Positions 23,989-36,621 of a stretch of 64,000 nt of DNA are shown here, piece by piece. This DNA comes from Pontederia crassipes (lineage: Eukaryota > Streptophyta > Magnoliopsida > Commelinales > Pontederiaceae). The stretch lies in the NCBI GenBank assembly GCA_030549335.1, contig CM060194.1:32136171-32200170 (forward strand), written 5' to 3'. Position 1 is the stretch's first letter; each line of letters begins with the position of its first letter. The position numbers and the translations under genes were made by a program. Below the pieces are notes generated by a model. The model was not told the DNA's origin. It ran no database searches and saw nothing but the letters and a program-made list of their open reading frames with translations.

Positions 23989-24552
23989 AGGATTTCATAT
24001 AGCACGTGCTTGTAACTTATTTTACTATTTAGGAACATTTTTATCTCTATTAAAAATTTAAAATAGAATGACAATAATAATATTTTAAAATGACAATAAT
24101 GACAACATGCATATATTGATCTCTATATATATAATTGTGAGTAGTCGTCCAACTATGTTCAATATTATTAAGAATCAGAAGAATTTCCAATGTTAAAGAT
24201 AATACACTATTATTTTTAAATTGTGCATTAAAACTCTGAGAAAATGAAATAAAATTACTTGGTCGTCATATAAAAGAAATGTTCAGTAAATTGGAACCTT
24301 TTTTAATCATAAACCTAAAAAAAATCACATATTTTTAACGGTCCTATCTTACAATAAAATTTTGGCAATTTATGTGGCCATATTTGTAGTGCTTAAGCAA
24401 GTTGCTCCCAACACCGAAATATAATGACATGACGTGGGAGCCAAGTAGGAAAATATTTCCGAGCCTCAATTGAACATGGCGCCATTTTCCAGAAGCCCAT
24501 AAATCAAAATTTCGCAACTCTCTCTCTCTCTCTCTCATCACAACCGTTGAGA
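23985..24552 (+). promoter_or_regulatory. Upstream region of PRD1
   Basis: AT-rich DNA followed by a (CT)n tract at about 24518-24535 that lies 18 bases before the start codon. This is a pyrimidine-rich leader common in plant 5' UTRs. No TATA box was confidently assigned. Confidence 0.4.
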
Positions 24553-27500
24553 ATGTTTCCACGAGGTGGTGCACCGCAGGGAGACCACGCCGACGACGTC
24601 GGAGAAGGCCGAATGGGGTTCTTCGACGGAGAATATGACGACGGCGCGTGGGATGAAGAAATGTGCGACGTCGAAGGGACCGGCCGCCCCCCAGCGGGCG
24701 GGGGTGCCGGGTGCGGCAAGGGCCACCGCCCGTCGTTGGTCGTGCCGACGGCGGAGAACGGCAGCATCTGCCTCGCCTGCCTCTCGGCGTTGCTCCGCGA
24801 CCCGCGCGCCCTGACCCACCACGTCTCCTACGGCCTCTCCCAGATCTCCGTGGCCCTCCGGATGCCAGGCTTCGTTCGCGCCATCGGCGAGCGGCACGCT
24901 CACTTCCTCGTCGCCCCGCTAGTGGACGCTCTCGTCTCCACCGACGACGAGCCCCTCGCGTGCCAGATGATTGCCGTGATCTCCGACCTCTCCGGAGCAT
25001 CGGGATTGCCCCGTTCCGTGCTCGGGGACTTCGTCTCCCGTATAGCTGATTTTCTCTCCTCTGGTGCACTCGCGTGGAGCCGTCGGCAGGTGTTTGTGGT
25101 AAAGCCCAAGTTATCTCTATACCGTTGTCGTATGAGTTTGTTATTTGCGTGGTGGGAACTGTGAAATGTATCTCAATATGCTCTTGAACATGCAATGCAG
25201 CTACATTGCTTAGGAGTCCTTCTGAATAAACATCAAGATGTTAATCCAGCGGCCTACATTGCGAACAGAGCTGTCCTTTTCTCAACCCTTGTTGTCGGCC
25301 TTGAGTTACCAAGGTGGAGAATTCTTCAAGCATCTTCTTGTTAAATCCTATCATAGGTTATTCCTACCTAAGTTGATTACTTTTTTACCTTTCCCAACAG
25401 TGAAGAGATCCGTGGAGAGATACTCTTCGTGCTTTATAAGCTGTCTCTCCAACAGGCCACACCATGGGATGATGACTGCAGCCATGATCATGCTGATCTT
25501 TTATCAACGGGAGAACGTTTGCTGCGTCTTTCAATCGGAGCTTTACTCAAGACGCAAAATGACGATGTTCGCATGAATTGTGTAGGTCAGTGTACCCTAG
25601 AAGAGATCATTTAGCCCATAGCTATGTCATGTGTACATGTCATTATTCATTTCTACTGCCATCTATAATATAAAGATTCCATTCCGGTTCAGTTAACAGG
25701 TAGTTGCATCAAATTGGTCAAATTCAGGAAAACTATGCTTCTTATGTCAACCTGCAGAAATTGTGTTCTTAATGTTATCCAAGATGCCCAAGCAATTTAT
25801 ATCTCTTACAAGATTTAAGAAGCGGCTGAACTTCATCTCTTAGTTAACTGACCCATATACATAATCTAAATTATGCCAAACTTATTATTTGCTCTCAACT
25901 GATCTGATCCAGCAACTATGGCTGTGTACTTCCCCAGCATTGCTGATGGTTTTAACACAGAGGGGTGTTTTTGGAAACATGCTTGGAAACTATGGGGACG
26001 AAGATAAGTTGTCACAAGGAGATGAAAGAGAAGAAAGATATCCTCTCATTAACACATTTGCAGATGCTGTCAAAGGTCCCCTGCTTTGCTGTGATTCAGA
26101 ACTGCAAATCAGCACATTGGACTTAATTTTTCATCTCCTTTCTTCAGATGTTATTGGATTTAAACTAATTCAAGTTCTTATTGATGAAAACATAGCAGAT
26201 TATGTTTTTGAAATACTCCGATTGGCAGGTAAAGTAAAAACTATTTTTGTATTGTAATTTTCATGAAAAGGATACTGTATTTTTTTAGTAACATGAAAAT
26301 GAGAGATTGCTTGCTCATTAGTTGTTGCTATTTGCAGGAAAAAGAGATGCTCTAATTGTTTCATGCCTTCAAGTTCTTAATCTATTAGCCGCAGCTGAGA
26401 GAGACTTTGTACAGAAACTTGCAATAGGATTTCCTTTACTAATTCCTGTTCTCCGTCATGTAGTTGAAATCCCCTTTCACGCTGTGCAGAACCATACAAT
26501 AAAGCTTGTCTCAATGAGTATCATGAATTTCCCTGGAATTTTATCAATGTCACAGGCAGAGGACATAACATTGGTTTTATTAGGAGCATTCAGAAAACAT
26601 AGTGGAGAACTAAATATGCTTCCTGAAACTTTTACTTTGATATGTTCAACCATTGTGGAGCTTTTAAAATCATCTTCTGCTTGTCATACCCAGAAACTAA
26701 TATCCTTGATCCAAGAAGCATCTTGGAGTGCATTGTCCTTGTCCCTATCATGTGGGGAGAGTTCAGCTGAAATGATTTTGTATTCGCTCTACCTTTTGAC
26801 AGAAGTATTTGAGTATGGTTGCCAGGAAGACTCTAGTAGATGCTGTGACAATCAAGAGCTTCAGAGAAGCATTATTGAAACATGTGAAACATATCTGTTG
26901 CCTTGGTTTGGCAAGGCTATTGACGAAGGGAATGATGAAGAAGTTATCATGGCCATTCTTGAAACTTTTCATCTAGTTTTGCTTAAGGGTTCTGAAAATA
27001 CAGCCCGCAAATTTGCTCAGACATTGGTGTCTTCATGTTGGTTCAGCTTGTCATTTGGGTGTTTGGGTTTATTTCCAACACATCAGATGAAAACTAGAAT
27101 ATATATGTTGCTTAGTTTGATTATTGATGGAGTTTTAGGCATGGACATTGGTCAGCCCATTAGAGATATTTATGCTTCTCTCCCCTCTGATCCTCAAGAG
27201 TTGCTATATCTACTTGGTCTAAGTAGCTCAGAGGACCAACACCTGGCATCCTGTCAATATGCAGTTCTTGTGATGCTATATGCCAGCTCATTGTATGATG
27301 AAAGGTACTGTGACATTTAAGTCAGCTCGTTTTATTGTATTTAAACCTGCTTATTTTTCTTATATTAGCTGATATTTCACGTCCAGGATTGCTGATCTGA
27401 AACAAGTGTTGGCTTCATTAGAGCAATATATTCTTGTTAATGGTGATACTTTTTCATATGGAGTAGCTGACTCTGTTTTGCTGTCTCAAATTCTGCTACT

Positions 27501-29812
27501 TTATGCCCTTATCAGAGGTGACACAATTTTTAGGTCAACATACAGTGTAGATGCAGAAAAAATTGTTTTTCGGCTAATGGCCGAAAATGAGTGGGATCTG
27601 CTCTGTATTGGCATCCATCCCTTGGCATTGAAGTGGATCTTCAAACAAGAAGAAATCATAGCACCTCTATCCCAACAAATCCTTAACTTCTGTAGATTAT
27701 ATGGCACTAGAGAGGCCAAAATTTGTATACAAGAAATTCGCATCCAGACACTTGATACCCAGATGTTAGCCCAATTGATTGTTTCTGGGGATACTTATTT
27801 GTCGTTGTTGTTGGTGTCTTTACTGGCAGATGTAAAAGGAACTCAAGAGAATGATGCCTTATATATTGTTAATGTCATCATAGACATCCTCAGCATTTTT
27901 CCTGAGGCTTCCGAGCAGTTCAGCTTGCATGGCATTGCTGGAGCAGGCCTAAGCATCTATTCTTCAACACAGTCTGGACATATCACCAAAAGCTTATTGC
28001 TCTTGTTCTTCAATATTCTTTGTCTGGTAAATAATTCAACTTTCTTTAAAGATGAAGAGTGGCTTGGAGTTGTGATTAAGGTACTCTAATCCTTGAATCT
28101 TCTTGATATGAATGCTAACTAGCGCAGTTGTAGGATAAGTCTGTGACCCTTCCCGCAAGTTCCATTCTTGTAACATGGAGACCAAAACTTTCATATTTCT
28201 GGGAACTTGAGGAAACTTTTTTTGGGCAGTGTTCAACAACTCAACTATTTGTTATTGCCTTTCCCCTATCATCATATCACAAGGAGCTAACTGTCATACC
28301 ATGTTATATGCAGTTGCTAGAGCATCTAAATCCTGAATCATCAACTTGCTTACCTGGTCAAGATGAACACCTCATAGTTGCAATATTCTGCTTGATATTG
28401 CACTACTCGAATGAAAATGTACTGACAGATGCTTCAAAGGCCATACTACTTGACAAGTCTCTAGCTTCGGTCGTTGAGAGCATGGTACGGGAGGTCAGCA
28501 TCGAAGGTCGAGCATTGGGTGATTATGATGAAGAAACCCAAATGGGAGAGTCATTGTCATTCATTCTTTTACTATACTTTTTCAGTCTGAAAAGGTTTGT
28601 AGTCCTAACTCATAGTCTCCAGACTAGTGGTAACTACTCTGACCATCTTTTCTTCAGTTTGCATTGCAACTTTCAGGGGACAATGGATTGGCAACAGTAC
28701 CTTGAAATATCTAGTAACATCCAATCCTTATCTGTAATCTGCATCAAATGTCATGATATATGCAGATTGTTGCACTTTGGTTCATCCATTGTAAAACTAG
28801 TTTCTTCCCAGTGTCTCGTGGAGTTGCTGACCAGAATTTCATTTCAGAGGGTCCAAAGAAAGGATGAACTAAGATGCTCTGTTAGATATCTTGAATCAAT
28901 GTTAGCCGTGACAGAGAGTTTACTTTTCTTCAAAGATAGTACAGTTTCCACAAATTGTGGGGTTTGTTTTTCTCTGCTCTTAGGGTGGGAAAAGTTTGGA
29001 TTGTTGGAAAAGAAGGCAGTCAGAGATTCTAAATGGTGTAGGTTAGTCTTGGAAGAGTTAACAATGAGCTTAGCTGCTCCTGGTTTGGCATCAAGATCTT
29101 TCATAAATCGGCACAAGCCTGTGGTTAGTATAGCTTTTGCTTTATTTAAGCTCGATGAAGAACCTTCTTGGATGAAATCAGTTCTTACCGGTTCTTGCAT
29201 CTCCACTATACTTGAGAATCTGTCTGCATGTAATTTAACTACAGAGATGGTGAAGTTCTTCAGAGAGTTGATGGTGCGTAAATATTTGAACAAAGGTCAG
29301 ATTGACGTTTTACAACAATTATTCCAGGTCAGTAGTTTATCTTTTTTCATATCAAACTGAACAAGCTGGTGAAAATTGCAAATTTGAGTCTCGTCTTAAA
29401 AGAAAATAACATTGTTTTAAGAACACCTGTTAACAGCAGGTCAGTACCCAGCTTTTTTGTCATGTTTGTTCACAAATAAGTTCCCTGGTTCTAAAAGATC
29501 TCCTATACATCATTGCTAAAATTTCTTCAACTAACTATAAAAAAGTCGCCTAGATAAGGTTGTGCAAGGTATAATTCCCATACCATGTTCCAGGTGTGCA
29601 GAAGGCAAGTCTATATGGAAGATTCTAAAAAGCAACCGAAAGAGGAAAATTTTGGTAAGGCGATAACAGACCCTGATGATAAAGGTGAATTTTGCAGCCT
29701 GCTCATCCAACTCATGCTTTCATCAAGTGCACGCAGTCATGAAGTCATGTCAGAGTATGAAAGTGTACTACAAGAAATTGATATTTTCTTACATGAAATA
29801 GCTGCACAATAG
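24553..29812 (+). CDS. PRD1: PRD1, MEI1-like meiotic double-strand-break factor
   Basis: Nine exons join in frame to 1381 aa: 24553-25098, 25201-25313, 25401-25585, 25938-26228, 26338-27304, 27387-28080, 28134-28594, 28658-29327, 29594-29812. All introns are GT-AG. After an acidic N-terminus, residues 54-76 contain CGKGH...CLAC, a C-x3-H-x14-C-x2-C pattern that could bind zinc, followed by RALTHHVSYGLSQISVAL and long helical, ARM-like sequence to the end; the length is close to known PRD1 proteins. In plants PRD1 acts in the meiotic nucleus with SPO11-1, MTOPVIB, PRD2, PRD3/PAIR1 and DFO to start recombination; its animal relative is MEI1. Exon 1 is strikingly GC-rich, the later exons AT-rich. 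Start: first ATG of the frame, with an upstream in-frame TTG ignored. A possible polyadenylation signal lies at 29907. No lesions were seen. Confidence 0.9.
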
Positions 29813-30470
29813 TAACTCCTTGCTTCAAAGTCCGATGTAGTAACTGTTGTCAGCAAAGGGTTGACGCATCGATATATAGTCTATTTGAGAATATAAATTC
29901 CAAAATAATAAAACTGCTTATGCTGATCATCTCACTTGAAAGCTTTTGCATGCCGCACTGAAAAATCTCAAGTGCAGCATTTGTTCTGTGTTTGCAAGTA
30001 ACTACATCAAAACCTTGCTTCCATTAGCGATTACGCAAGGTAAGTTCAACATTTTTCTTTCAGGAAAGAACAGTTAACTTCTTGCACGTTATTTGTATGA
30101 AAATTTTCTTTTTAAAGTATTCCATCAAATAGCTTTTGCATGACAAATAATGATGGGAAAAGCTGATATGAACTGTTTTTATTCTTAGCAGCCGAAAAAA
30201 GTCAACAGGGACGCAATTCTTGTAAAATTTTAACCGAAAGATTAAATGATCCTTGAGGTTAAGAAAATTCACTCAAATAGACCAGCAAAAAGTTAACATT
30301 CACATCGAGGATAGTGCTTATATGAAAGAGAAATGCATGTTTTTCTTTCGATAGAAAGAGAAATGCATGTGCTTATATGAATAACCGGATGAATTATGAA
30401 TGCAATTATCACGTTATTATTCACTCAAATAGATCATTATGTACGTTGTATTTTGTATGCATATTATTCT
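29813..30470. other. PRD1 3' UTR and spacer
   Basis: Contains an AATAAA at 29907-29912 that could direct PRD1 polyadenylation. The rest is AT-rich with no gene seen. It ends at the target duplication of the solo LTR. Confidence 0.5.
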
Positions 30471-32817
30471 TGTAACGCCCCCAAATCGACCCCCGCCACG
30501 TAGCGAAGACCAATCTGGAGACGCTACGACATGCTATAACTTGACCATAATATTGACTATATATCAGTCAAGAACTGAGACACGTCAGCGGAAGAAAAGA
30601 AATAAAGATAAATTATAACTTTAATTGCGGAAGTCTAAAAGTGACTATGTCATTACTAAGAAATAAATTGAGTTCTACATCATGAATTTAAATTGCGGAA
30701 GGTAAATGAAAACTAAATAACACTCTAAAAGCCTTATGGTTCATGTGCTGTCCTATTGCCAGAGCCTCATCACCACACGCCTACTCCACCACGTTACTGA
30801 CCTGGTCCTGTGGAAATCAGACACAGGGGAGGAGGTCCTCCCGTAAGCTTTACAGCCTAGTGGGGAACCACATGATATACAATGCATAACATGAATATAA
30901 TAATCAGCGATAATTAATCAGGCTTAACTTGAACATGAAAGATAACATATAAGTATCATGGATCATAATAAGGATAAGATCAGCGATACATGAATCATGA
31001 GGATCAATAGTACATAGTAAACTTGGAATCATGACATACTTGACTTGACTTGAACTTGAACTTGAACATGCTTGTCGATCTTGGTTATTAATTAACAATC
31101 AGGGTGACTTTGAGGTGCCTTTAATTCTTGGGGTGTGCCCAGCAAACGATACGGCCTTGTGCGGGTCAATGGATGATCAAACCATGACCAAGGGAGCGAC
31201 CCTTATCTTGATGCACTTGGCTTGGACTGGCAACCCATCATTAATCTTTCATCTGAACTTATTAATCACTTTTATTATCTTTTCATTCTTTGTATCATGT
31301 GATGAAGGAGATATGATCGGTATGAGGTAAATCAAGACAAAGAGTTCATGTTGGAATTATAAGGAAATAAATAATGTTCATGTCAAAATAAAGAAAGACT
31401 AATGTGTGAATTTTGCTGGATTTTACGCCTTCACCTCTTCTGGATTTTTACGCCCGAAGAATCCTTTCACCTTACGGCCGTAAAACCCTAATCCTTTGGA
31501 TTTTACGCCCGAGAATTTCTTTCACCTTATGGCCGTAAAACCCTAATCCTTTGGATTTTACGCCCGAGAATTTCTTTCACCTTACGGCCGTAAAAATTAA
31601 CCCTTATTACGTTACGGCCGTAAAAACCCTATTTTCTATTCTACTTCGGCCGTAATAATTCAACTCTTATTTCATTACGGCCATCATCTGTTACGTCCAT
31701 CCGTTACGGCCTATCCCGTTACGGCCGTAAAACTCTACTCTTCGGCCGTAACAATCGATCTCCCCTTTTCTCTCTCTTCGTTTCTCTCTCTCCCAACTCC
31801 TCGGATTTTTACGACCGTAAAAATCGTCTGTTACGGTCGACATCTATTACGGCCGACATTTTCCCTCTCTCTATCTTTTCTATTTTATTACGGCCGAAAA
31901 CCTAACTCTTCGGCCGTAACAATCTATTTCCCCTTTCTCTCTCTTCTTTTCTCTCTCTCCCAACTTCTCGGCCGTAAAACCTCATCTCCATTTTTTTTAT
32001 TTCCTTTACGGCCAATCCATCACTTCTTTCTCTCTCCATTTTTTTTTCTCGACCGTAAGACAATTACGGCCAACAGATTTACGGCCGTAATACTTCTATT
32101 TTAAAATTGGATCGTGTTATAAAACCGAAAATGGAATCCCCTCTAAATCTTACATCCTAACAATCAATAATACAAAAATATAACAAACAGAAATAACTAT
32201 GCATGCTACAATCAACCAATCAAAGAATTCAAGAAATCAAACAATTAAAAACAATAACTTGAATCATATTCATATTCTTTTCATAACGATTCGGGCATGA
32301 ATTGAGATAATTCAGAGGCCATGCAAAGTGATTTCGGTTCACCCACCTTGATTCGCGATCAATCCATCTTTTCGTTCGTCGAAACATCGATCCTGGCGCC
32401 CCTGTTCTTCCCCCGGTTCCTCTCGGCCAATCAGCGCTTGCAATTCAACGAAGAGGGCTGAAGGACGGGGCGTGTGGTGCAGGTAATTATAGTAGGGGAA
32501 AGGAAGACGTGCTTGATCCCCGGCGGCTTGCTTCTTGGACGAAAGCAAGATGCCTGCAGGATGTCAAAAAAAAGGGTCCTCCTTTCGTGAGGTCAGCCGT
32601 ACATGATTTTATAAAGGGTTTTAAATTTTTATCTCATCTTCCTCTCCTAATCTCACTCTAATTTAATTAATGAGATCAGATTTTTATCTCATCACATAGT
32701 TAAACCCTTCCTTGAGTCCAATCCTAATTGGGCTTTGTTTATGTTTTATTCCTTTCGTGATTAGCCCAGCCGCCCCTCACGGTTTCTTCCTTTTTTTTTT
32801 TTTGGCTGGTCGTTACA
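30471..32817. mobile_element. Solo LTR, 2.35 kb, with palindrome array
   Basis: The ends are TGTAACGCCC and (right) GGTCGTTACA, so TG...CA with a 7-bp inverted match. The 5-bp target duplication ATTCT is perfect (30466-30470 and 32818-32822). There are no gag or pol motifs and no partner LTR, so it is a solo LTR, probably Gypsy-type from its TGTAACGCCC start. From about 31430 to 32100 it is filled with TTACGGCCGTAA and variants. The strand cannot be set without an internal domain. Confidence 0.75.
31430..32100. repeat. Clustered palindrome TTACGGCCGTAA
   Basis: Around twenty full or partial copies of the 12-bp palindrome TTACGGCCGTAA (variants TTACGGCC, CGGCCGTAA, TTACGACCGTAA) are spread through a CT-rich background, at irregular spacing of about 20-60 bases. 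Early copies sit in a nearly exact roughly 63-bp tandem unit (CCTAATCCTTTGGATTTTAC and so on). Confidence 0.85.
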
Positions 32818-32822
32818 ATTCT

Positions 32823-33124
32823 TATTTTTCACGTTGAGATATTCAAGAGTATTGCTCTTGAGTAATTTAAATAAATCGATTATAATTAACATATATATAT
32901 TTTTAAATAATCAAACCTGAGTTATCGCTTGAGCCACAAAAGAATTATTCAGTTCATATTATTATTATTTTGGTACATAGCGAATATTGTAATAAGAAAT
33001 TCAAGAGTATTCGCTCCCTCCCTTTCCCTCCGACGTCCTCGCCGGTTTGAGGGAGAAGAGGAGGCCCACCCCTATCCCTCTCCTCACCGATGACGGAGAA
33101 GAGAGGCAGGCGGCGCATCTTAAT
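32823..33124. other. Spacer between two LTRs, no gene seen
   Basis: AT-rich at first, then a GC-rich patch near 33013-33120 with purine/pyrimidine-rich sequence. Nothing codes. Confidence 0.4.
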
Positions 33125-36100
33125 TGTCACGTCCCCGATTTAAATTATGATTTAAATTAGAGTTCGTGACTCACTACGGATGATTAAATAAACATTATGA
33201 AAGAATGAAAAAATGTGAAGTAAATTTTTTTATAACGTACGAATAAAAATATCACTAAAAAAATTATGATTTAAATTAGAGTTCGTGACTCACTACGGAT
33301 GATTAAATAAACATTATGAAAGAATGAAAAAATGCGATGTAAATTTTTTTATAACGTACGAATAAAAATATCACTAAACAAATTATACAATAAGTGATGA
33401 TTATTTCAAAGCAAACCAACTTAAATTTTATATTTCCCAAAACGACTTTGCCTTCTTACAAGTTACAAAATAACATGTATATATTACAAATAACAAACTC
33501 TCTCGACATCCTAACACAAAGACACGAGAGTCACAACTCTCCTCATTACCTTCACCTCAAAAGAGTTAAACCTTGCTATGGTTATGAGCTCTTACGATCC
33601 AAGAAACTATACTGATATGAAAAATATTAAATATAACATTATGAGCAAAAATAGCTCAGTAAGTTAATAACTCATAATCTATGTGTTATCATCTAATTAA
33701 TTCGGAGAGACAAGCAAAGATGTGAAAAAACTATAATATCACAAATGATTTCATATATTTGGAAATACGATATAGAATTTTCTAATTAAAATCATCATAC
33801 TCCTATTACAATCAATAACACTCAAATCATATCAAGTATATATATGCAAATGCAATAATCTCATATAAATGCACAGATCATCAACTGACCAAAGGTCGAT
33901 AGGTGGACTCTAAATGTGACTCACATCGTGATTATATAACACTTAGCTCCATTCCACCTCATCCCTTTCGGGGAGCATATCATAAGTGATAAATGGACTC
34001 TAGATGTGGTCCCTACGGATTCTAATGGTGATCCCATCGTGACTACTCACGATGTGGCACTTAGTTCCGCATGACACTTAGCTCCAGCCTATCTCATCAC
34101 ATTATTAAGAAATAGAATGATGAATTGGACTCTAGAGGTGATCAACGATATAGCGCTTAGCTCTAACCATCATATGTGCAAATGCAAACAAATGTCGATG
34201 CATGATTCATCACATAACAAACATCTTTTGAATATCAGAAGATGAATCATATCAAATATCATTTCAAACGGAACAAGATTGCACTCATCGTAATCCATTC
34301 ATATCATATCACATATACTTTTCAAATGTGCAATCATATAATCATTCAAATATATTTTTCATAATTGCATTTCTCGAAATCAATTTCATAGCATATCCAA
34401 AACATATTCAACACATATAATAATCGATGTCACACCGAATTCAAAAGAGGTGTATACATAGAGTAGGAGAAATCAACTTACTTGACATAAACGATATCAA
34501 ATTACTTTTCCTTTTCCTTATTATTCTTCCAATCCTATAACGTTCTTTTCAAAATTATGGTGTGCAAACCAACATGTCCTACATGGACACGGCAATGATC
34601 AATTCTGTATACCCTTCATGCCTTTAGTCCTGTAACGTAACTAATTGGTCAATCATAAGAGTTCATCTACCCTGGCTGCTTGCATACCTTATGAAATAAA
34701 GTTCATATATCTTAATATAAATAATAAAATCAAATGAATCCAATTTTACTTAGCTTCGTATTACAGAAGACTGAATCTATAAAAGTTTCATATTTTATTT
34801 TCCTATGATTGGTTTTTAAAAAAAAATCAACAATTAACCCAAATTTCATATTGTTTGTCTTTTGACGGGCTGAGTGGCCTTAAGTCTATCATTTATATAA
34901 AATAGGAAATAACTTATGTTCTGGTAATTTAATCTTTTTTCTAAATATAGACTTCCTAATACTCATAAAATTTCTAGCTTTTTTAACTGAGAATCATAAA
35001 TTTAACAAATACTACCATAATCTTTCCTAACAGACCGAGCGAGGTTCGATAAAACATTTATAACTTTCACTAGACATGTTCTTTTTGAGTTATTCCAATT
35101 GTAAACTTTATAGGTCTGACTCTAAATTATCAAATAATTATATCACCGATTAGATTTGATATGTGATTTACAAAACCGGATAACACTTTTAGATGATAGG
35201 ATGACATAACTCTAAAGATGAATTCATAAATTTTTGTTCGAAAACCTGATTGATCTAATTTCAAAGCTAAAAGAAAGTAGACTAAGAGATGATAAACTAT
35301 AGTGAATTTCATAATTTATACTATCTTATATTAGGCTTAGAAAATCTCATGGTGGCACATATTTAGATTGTGCTTTGAAATCTATGAGACAGATATGTAA
35401 CCAATGTGAATTTGATATCTTATTTTATATAATTTATTTTTCAGTAATTCCAATTGCATTATGTATCTTATAGAAGAAACAAACCAACATAAAGTTTTCA
35501 TACTATTATATAATTGTTATGGATAAGAGCATAATTTAAAACTAACTGTACCATTTTAGAAAATATTATGACAGATACTCGTTGTTTTGTCGATAATATA
35601 TTACACACATCAGTTTTTGAGATATGTTGAAATCCCTTGAAATGAGACATATAGAAAATAAAGATATGTGAAATAATTTTTTTTAGCAACTTCTCATAAT
35701 TGATCATTGGTAACCATCATCGGCCATCTAAGAATTGTGACGAGTTCTATAACCTATTCGATTCTATTGGTTGACTAAACAAATCCATATCTAAAAGTTG
35801 ATCAATAAAATTATTTAGAAATTTTTTCTTTTGGTCTAAACAATAAAATCACGAAAAGAAACTCCTTACATACCTTACTATTTTTCTTTGTTCTTGCTTC
35901 TAAAGTTCCTCTTCTTCCCTTGGATCGACCGGTAACAAAAACCTCCTCCCTTAACTCTATATTTTTCCTTGCTTCCCTTTCACTCACCTTCATCCTATTT
36001 TTTTTTCTTTTCCCTCTGGGTTCATCTAGGAGTGTATACACACACATATATTATACAGGTGGATTGTTAGTGGTATTGTACTTATCTAATATGGTGAGGT

Positions 36101-36621
36101 GTCATAATATAAGATAAAAAGTAATAGGTGGATGGACTTACTGTACATGCAGGAGGCTACGTGAGATGATTTGATTAATAAGAAGAGAATAACACCCAAT
36201 ATAATATCAATAAAGTAAATAGTTGATTGTATGTTAATAATTCATTTATAAGAACTAATTAAGTAAATAACAACTATTAGATTACCAAAATAAATGTACA
36301 AGTCCATTAATTAACTTATAATTTTACTGATATTTATGATGTAAAAGCATTTAATAAATGGCAAATCATCTCAAAAACCTCATGAATGTTAATTAGTTAC
36401 AATAATTAATTCACATGTACTAATATTGCAATATAATAATTTGATCGAACTTGAATCAGCAATTACTTATTAAATCTTTAATTAAGCTATTAACTATTTA
36501 CAATTTAATTAATTACCTTAAAGGTAATTGGAATCTTAACATCATTATAATATTATGTAAAGAAAGATAATTAATCTAAATATTTGAAATTACCCATGAG
36601 CTAAAATCTGGGGATGTTATA
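33125..36621 (-). mobile_element. Large Gypsy-type LTR (3' LTR in minus orientation)
   Basis: The plus strand starts TGTCACGTCCCCGATT and ends TCTGGGGATGTTATA, a TG...TA pair close to the inverted TGTNACRTCCCC ends of plant Gypsy LTRs. Just beyond it on the minus strand is a polypurine tract (AGGGAGAAGAA, 36622-36633), preceded by a reading frame ending FEDDMFFREKN, like the C-terminus of Gypsy polyproteins. So this is the 3' LTR of a minus-strand element. It contains a 120-bp tandem duplication (33140-33380) and repeated blocks with GGACTCTAGAGGTG and GCACTTAGCTCC. A diverged relative lies at about 38028-39334 plus 47469-48600. Confidence 0.65.
33140..33380. repeat. Tandem duplication of about 120 bp
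   Basis: Two nearly identical copies begin with AAATTATGATTTAAATTAGA (33139 and 33260 region) and end with ATAAAAATATCACTAAA. They lie at the edge of the large LTR and differ at only a few bases, so the duplication is younger than the divergence between the two LTR copies. Confidence 0.85.

Noticed and set aside
24344-25195. 283-aa open frame on the minus strand opposite PRD1 exon 1
   Set aside because: Arg/Gly-rich shadow of a GC-rich exon; the plus-strand frame matches PRD1 and splices consistently.
28844-29293. 149-aa minus-strand frame in PRD1 exon 8
   Set aside because: Shadow of a real exon.
31430-32100. CRISPR-like array
   Set aside because: The repeat is a 12-bp palindrome at irregular spacing in a plant LTR; spacers are not uniform and nothing else fits a CRISPR system.
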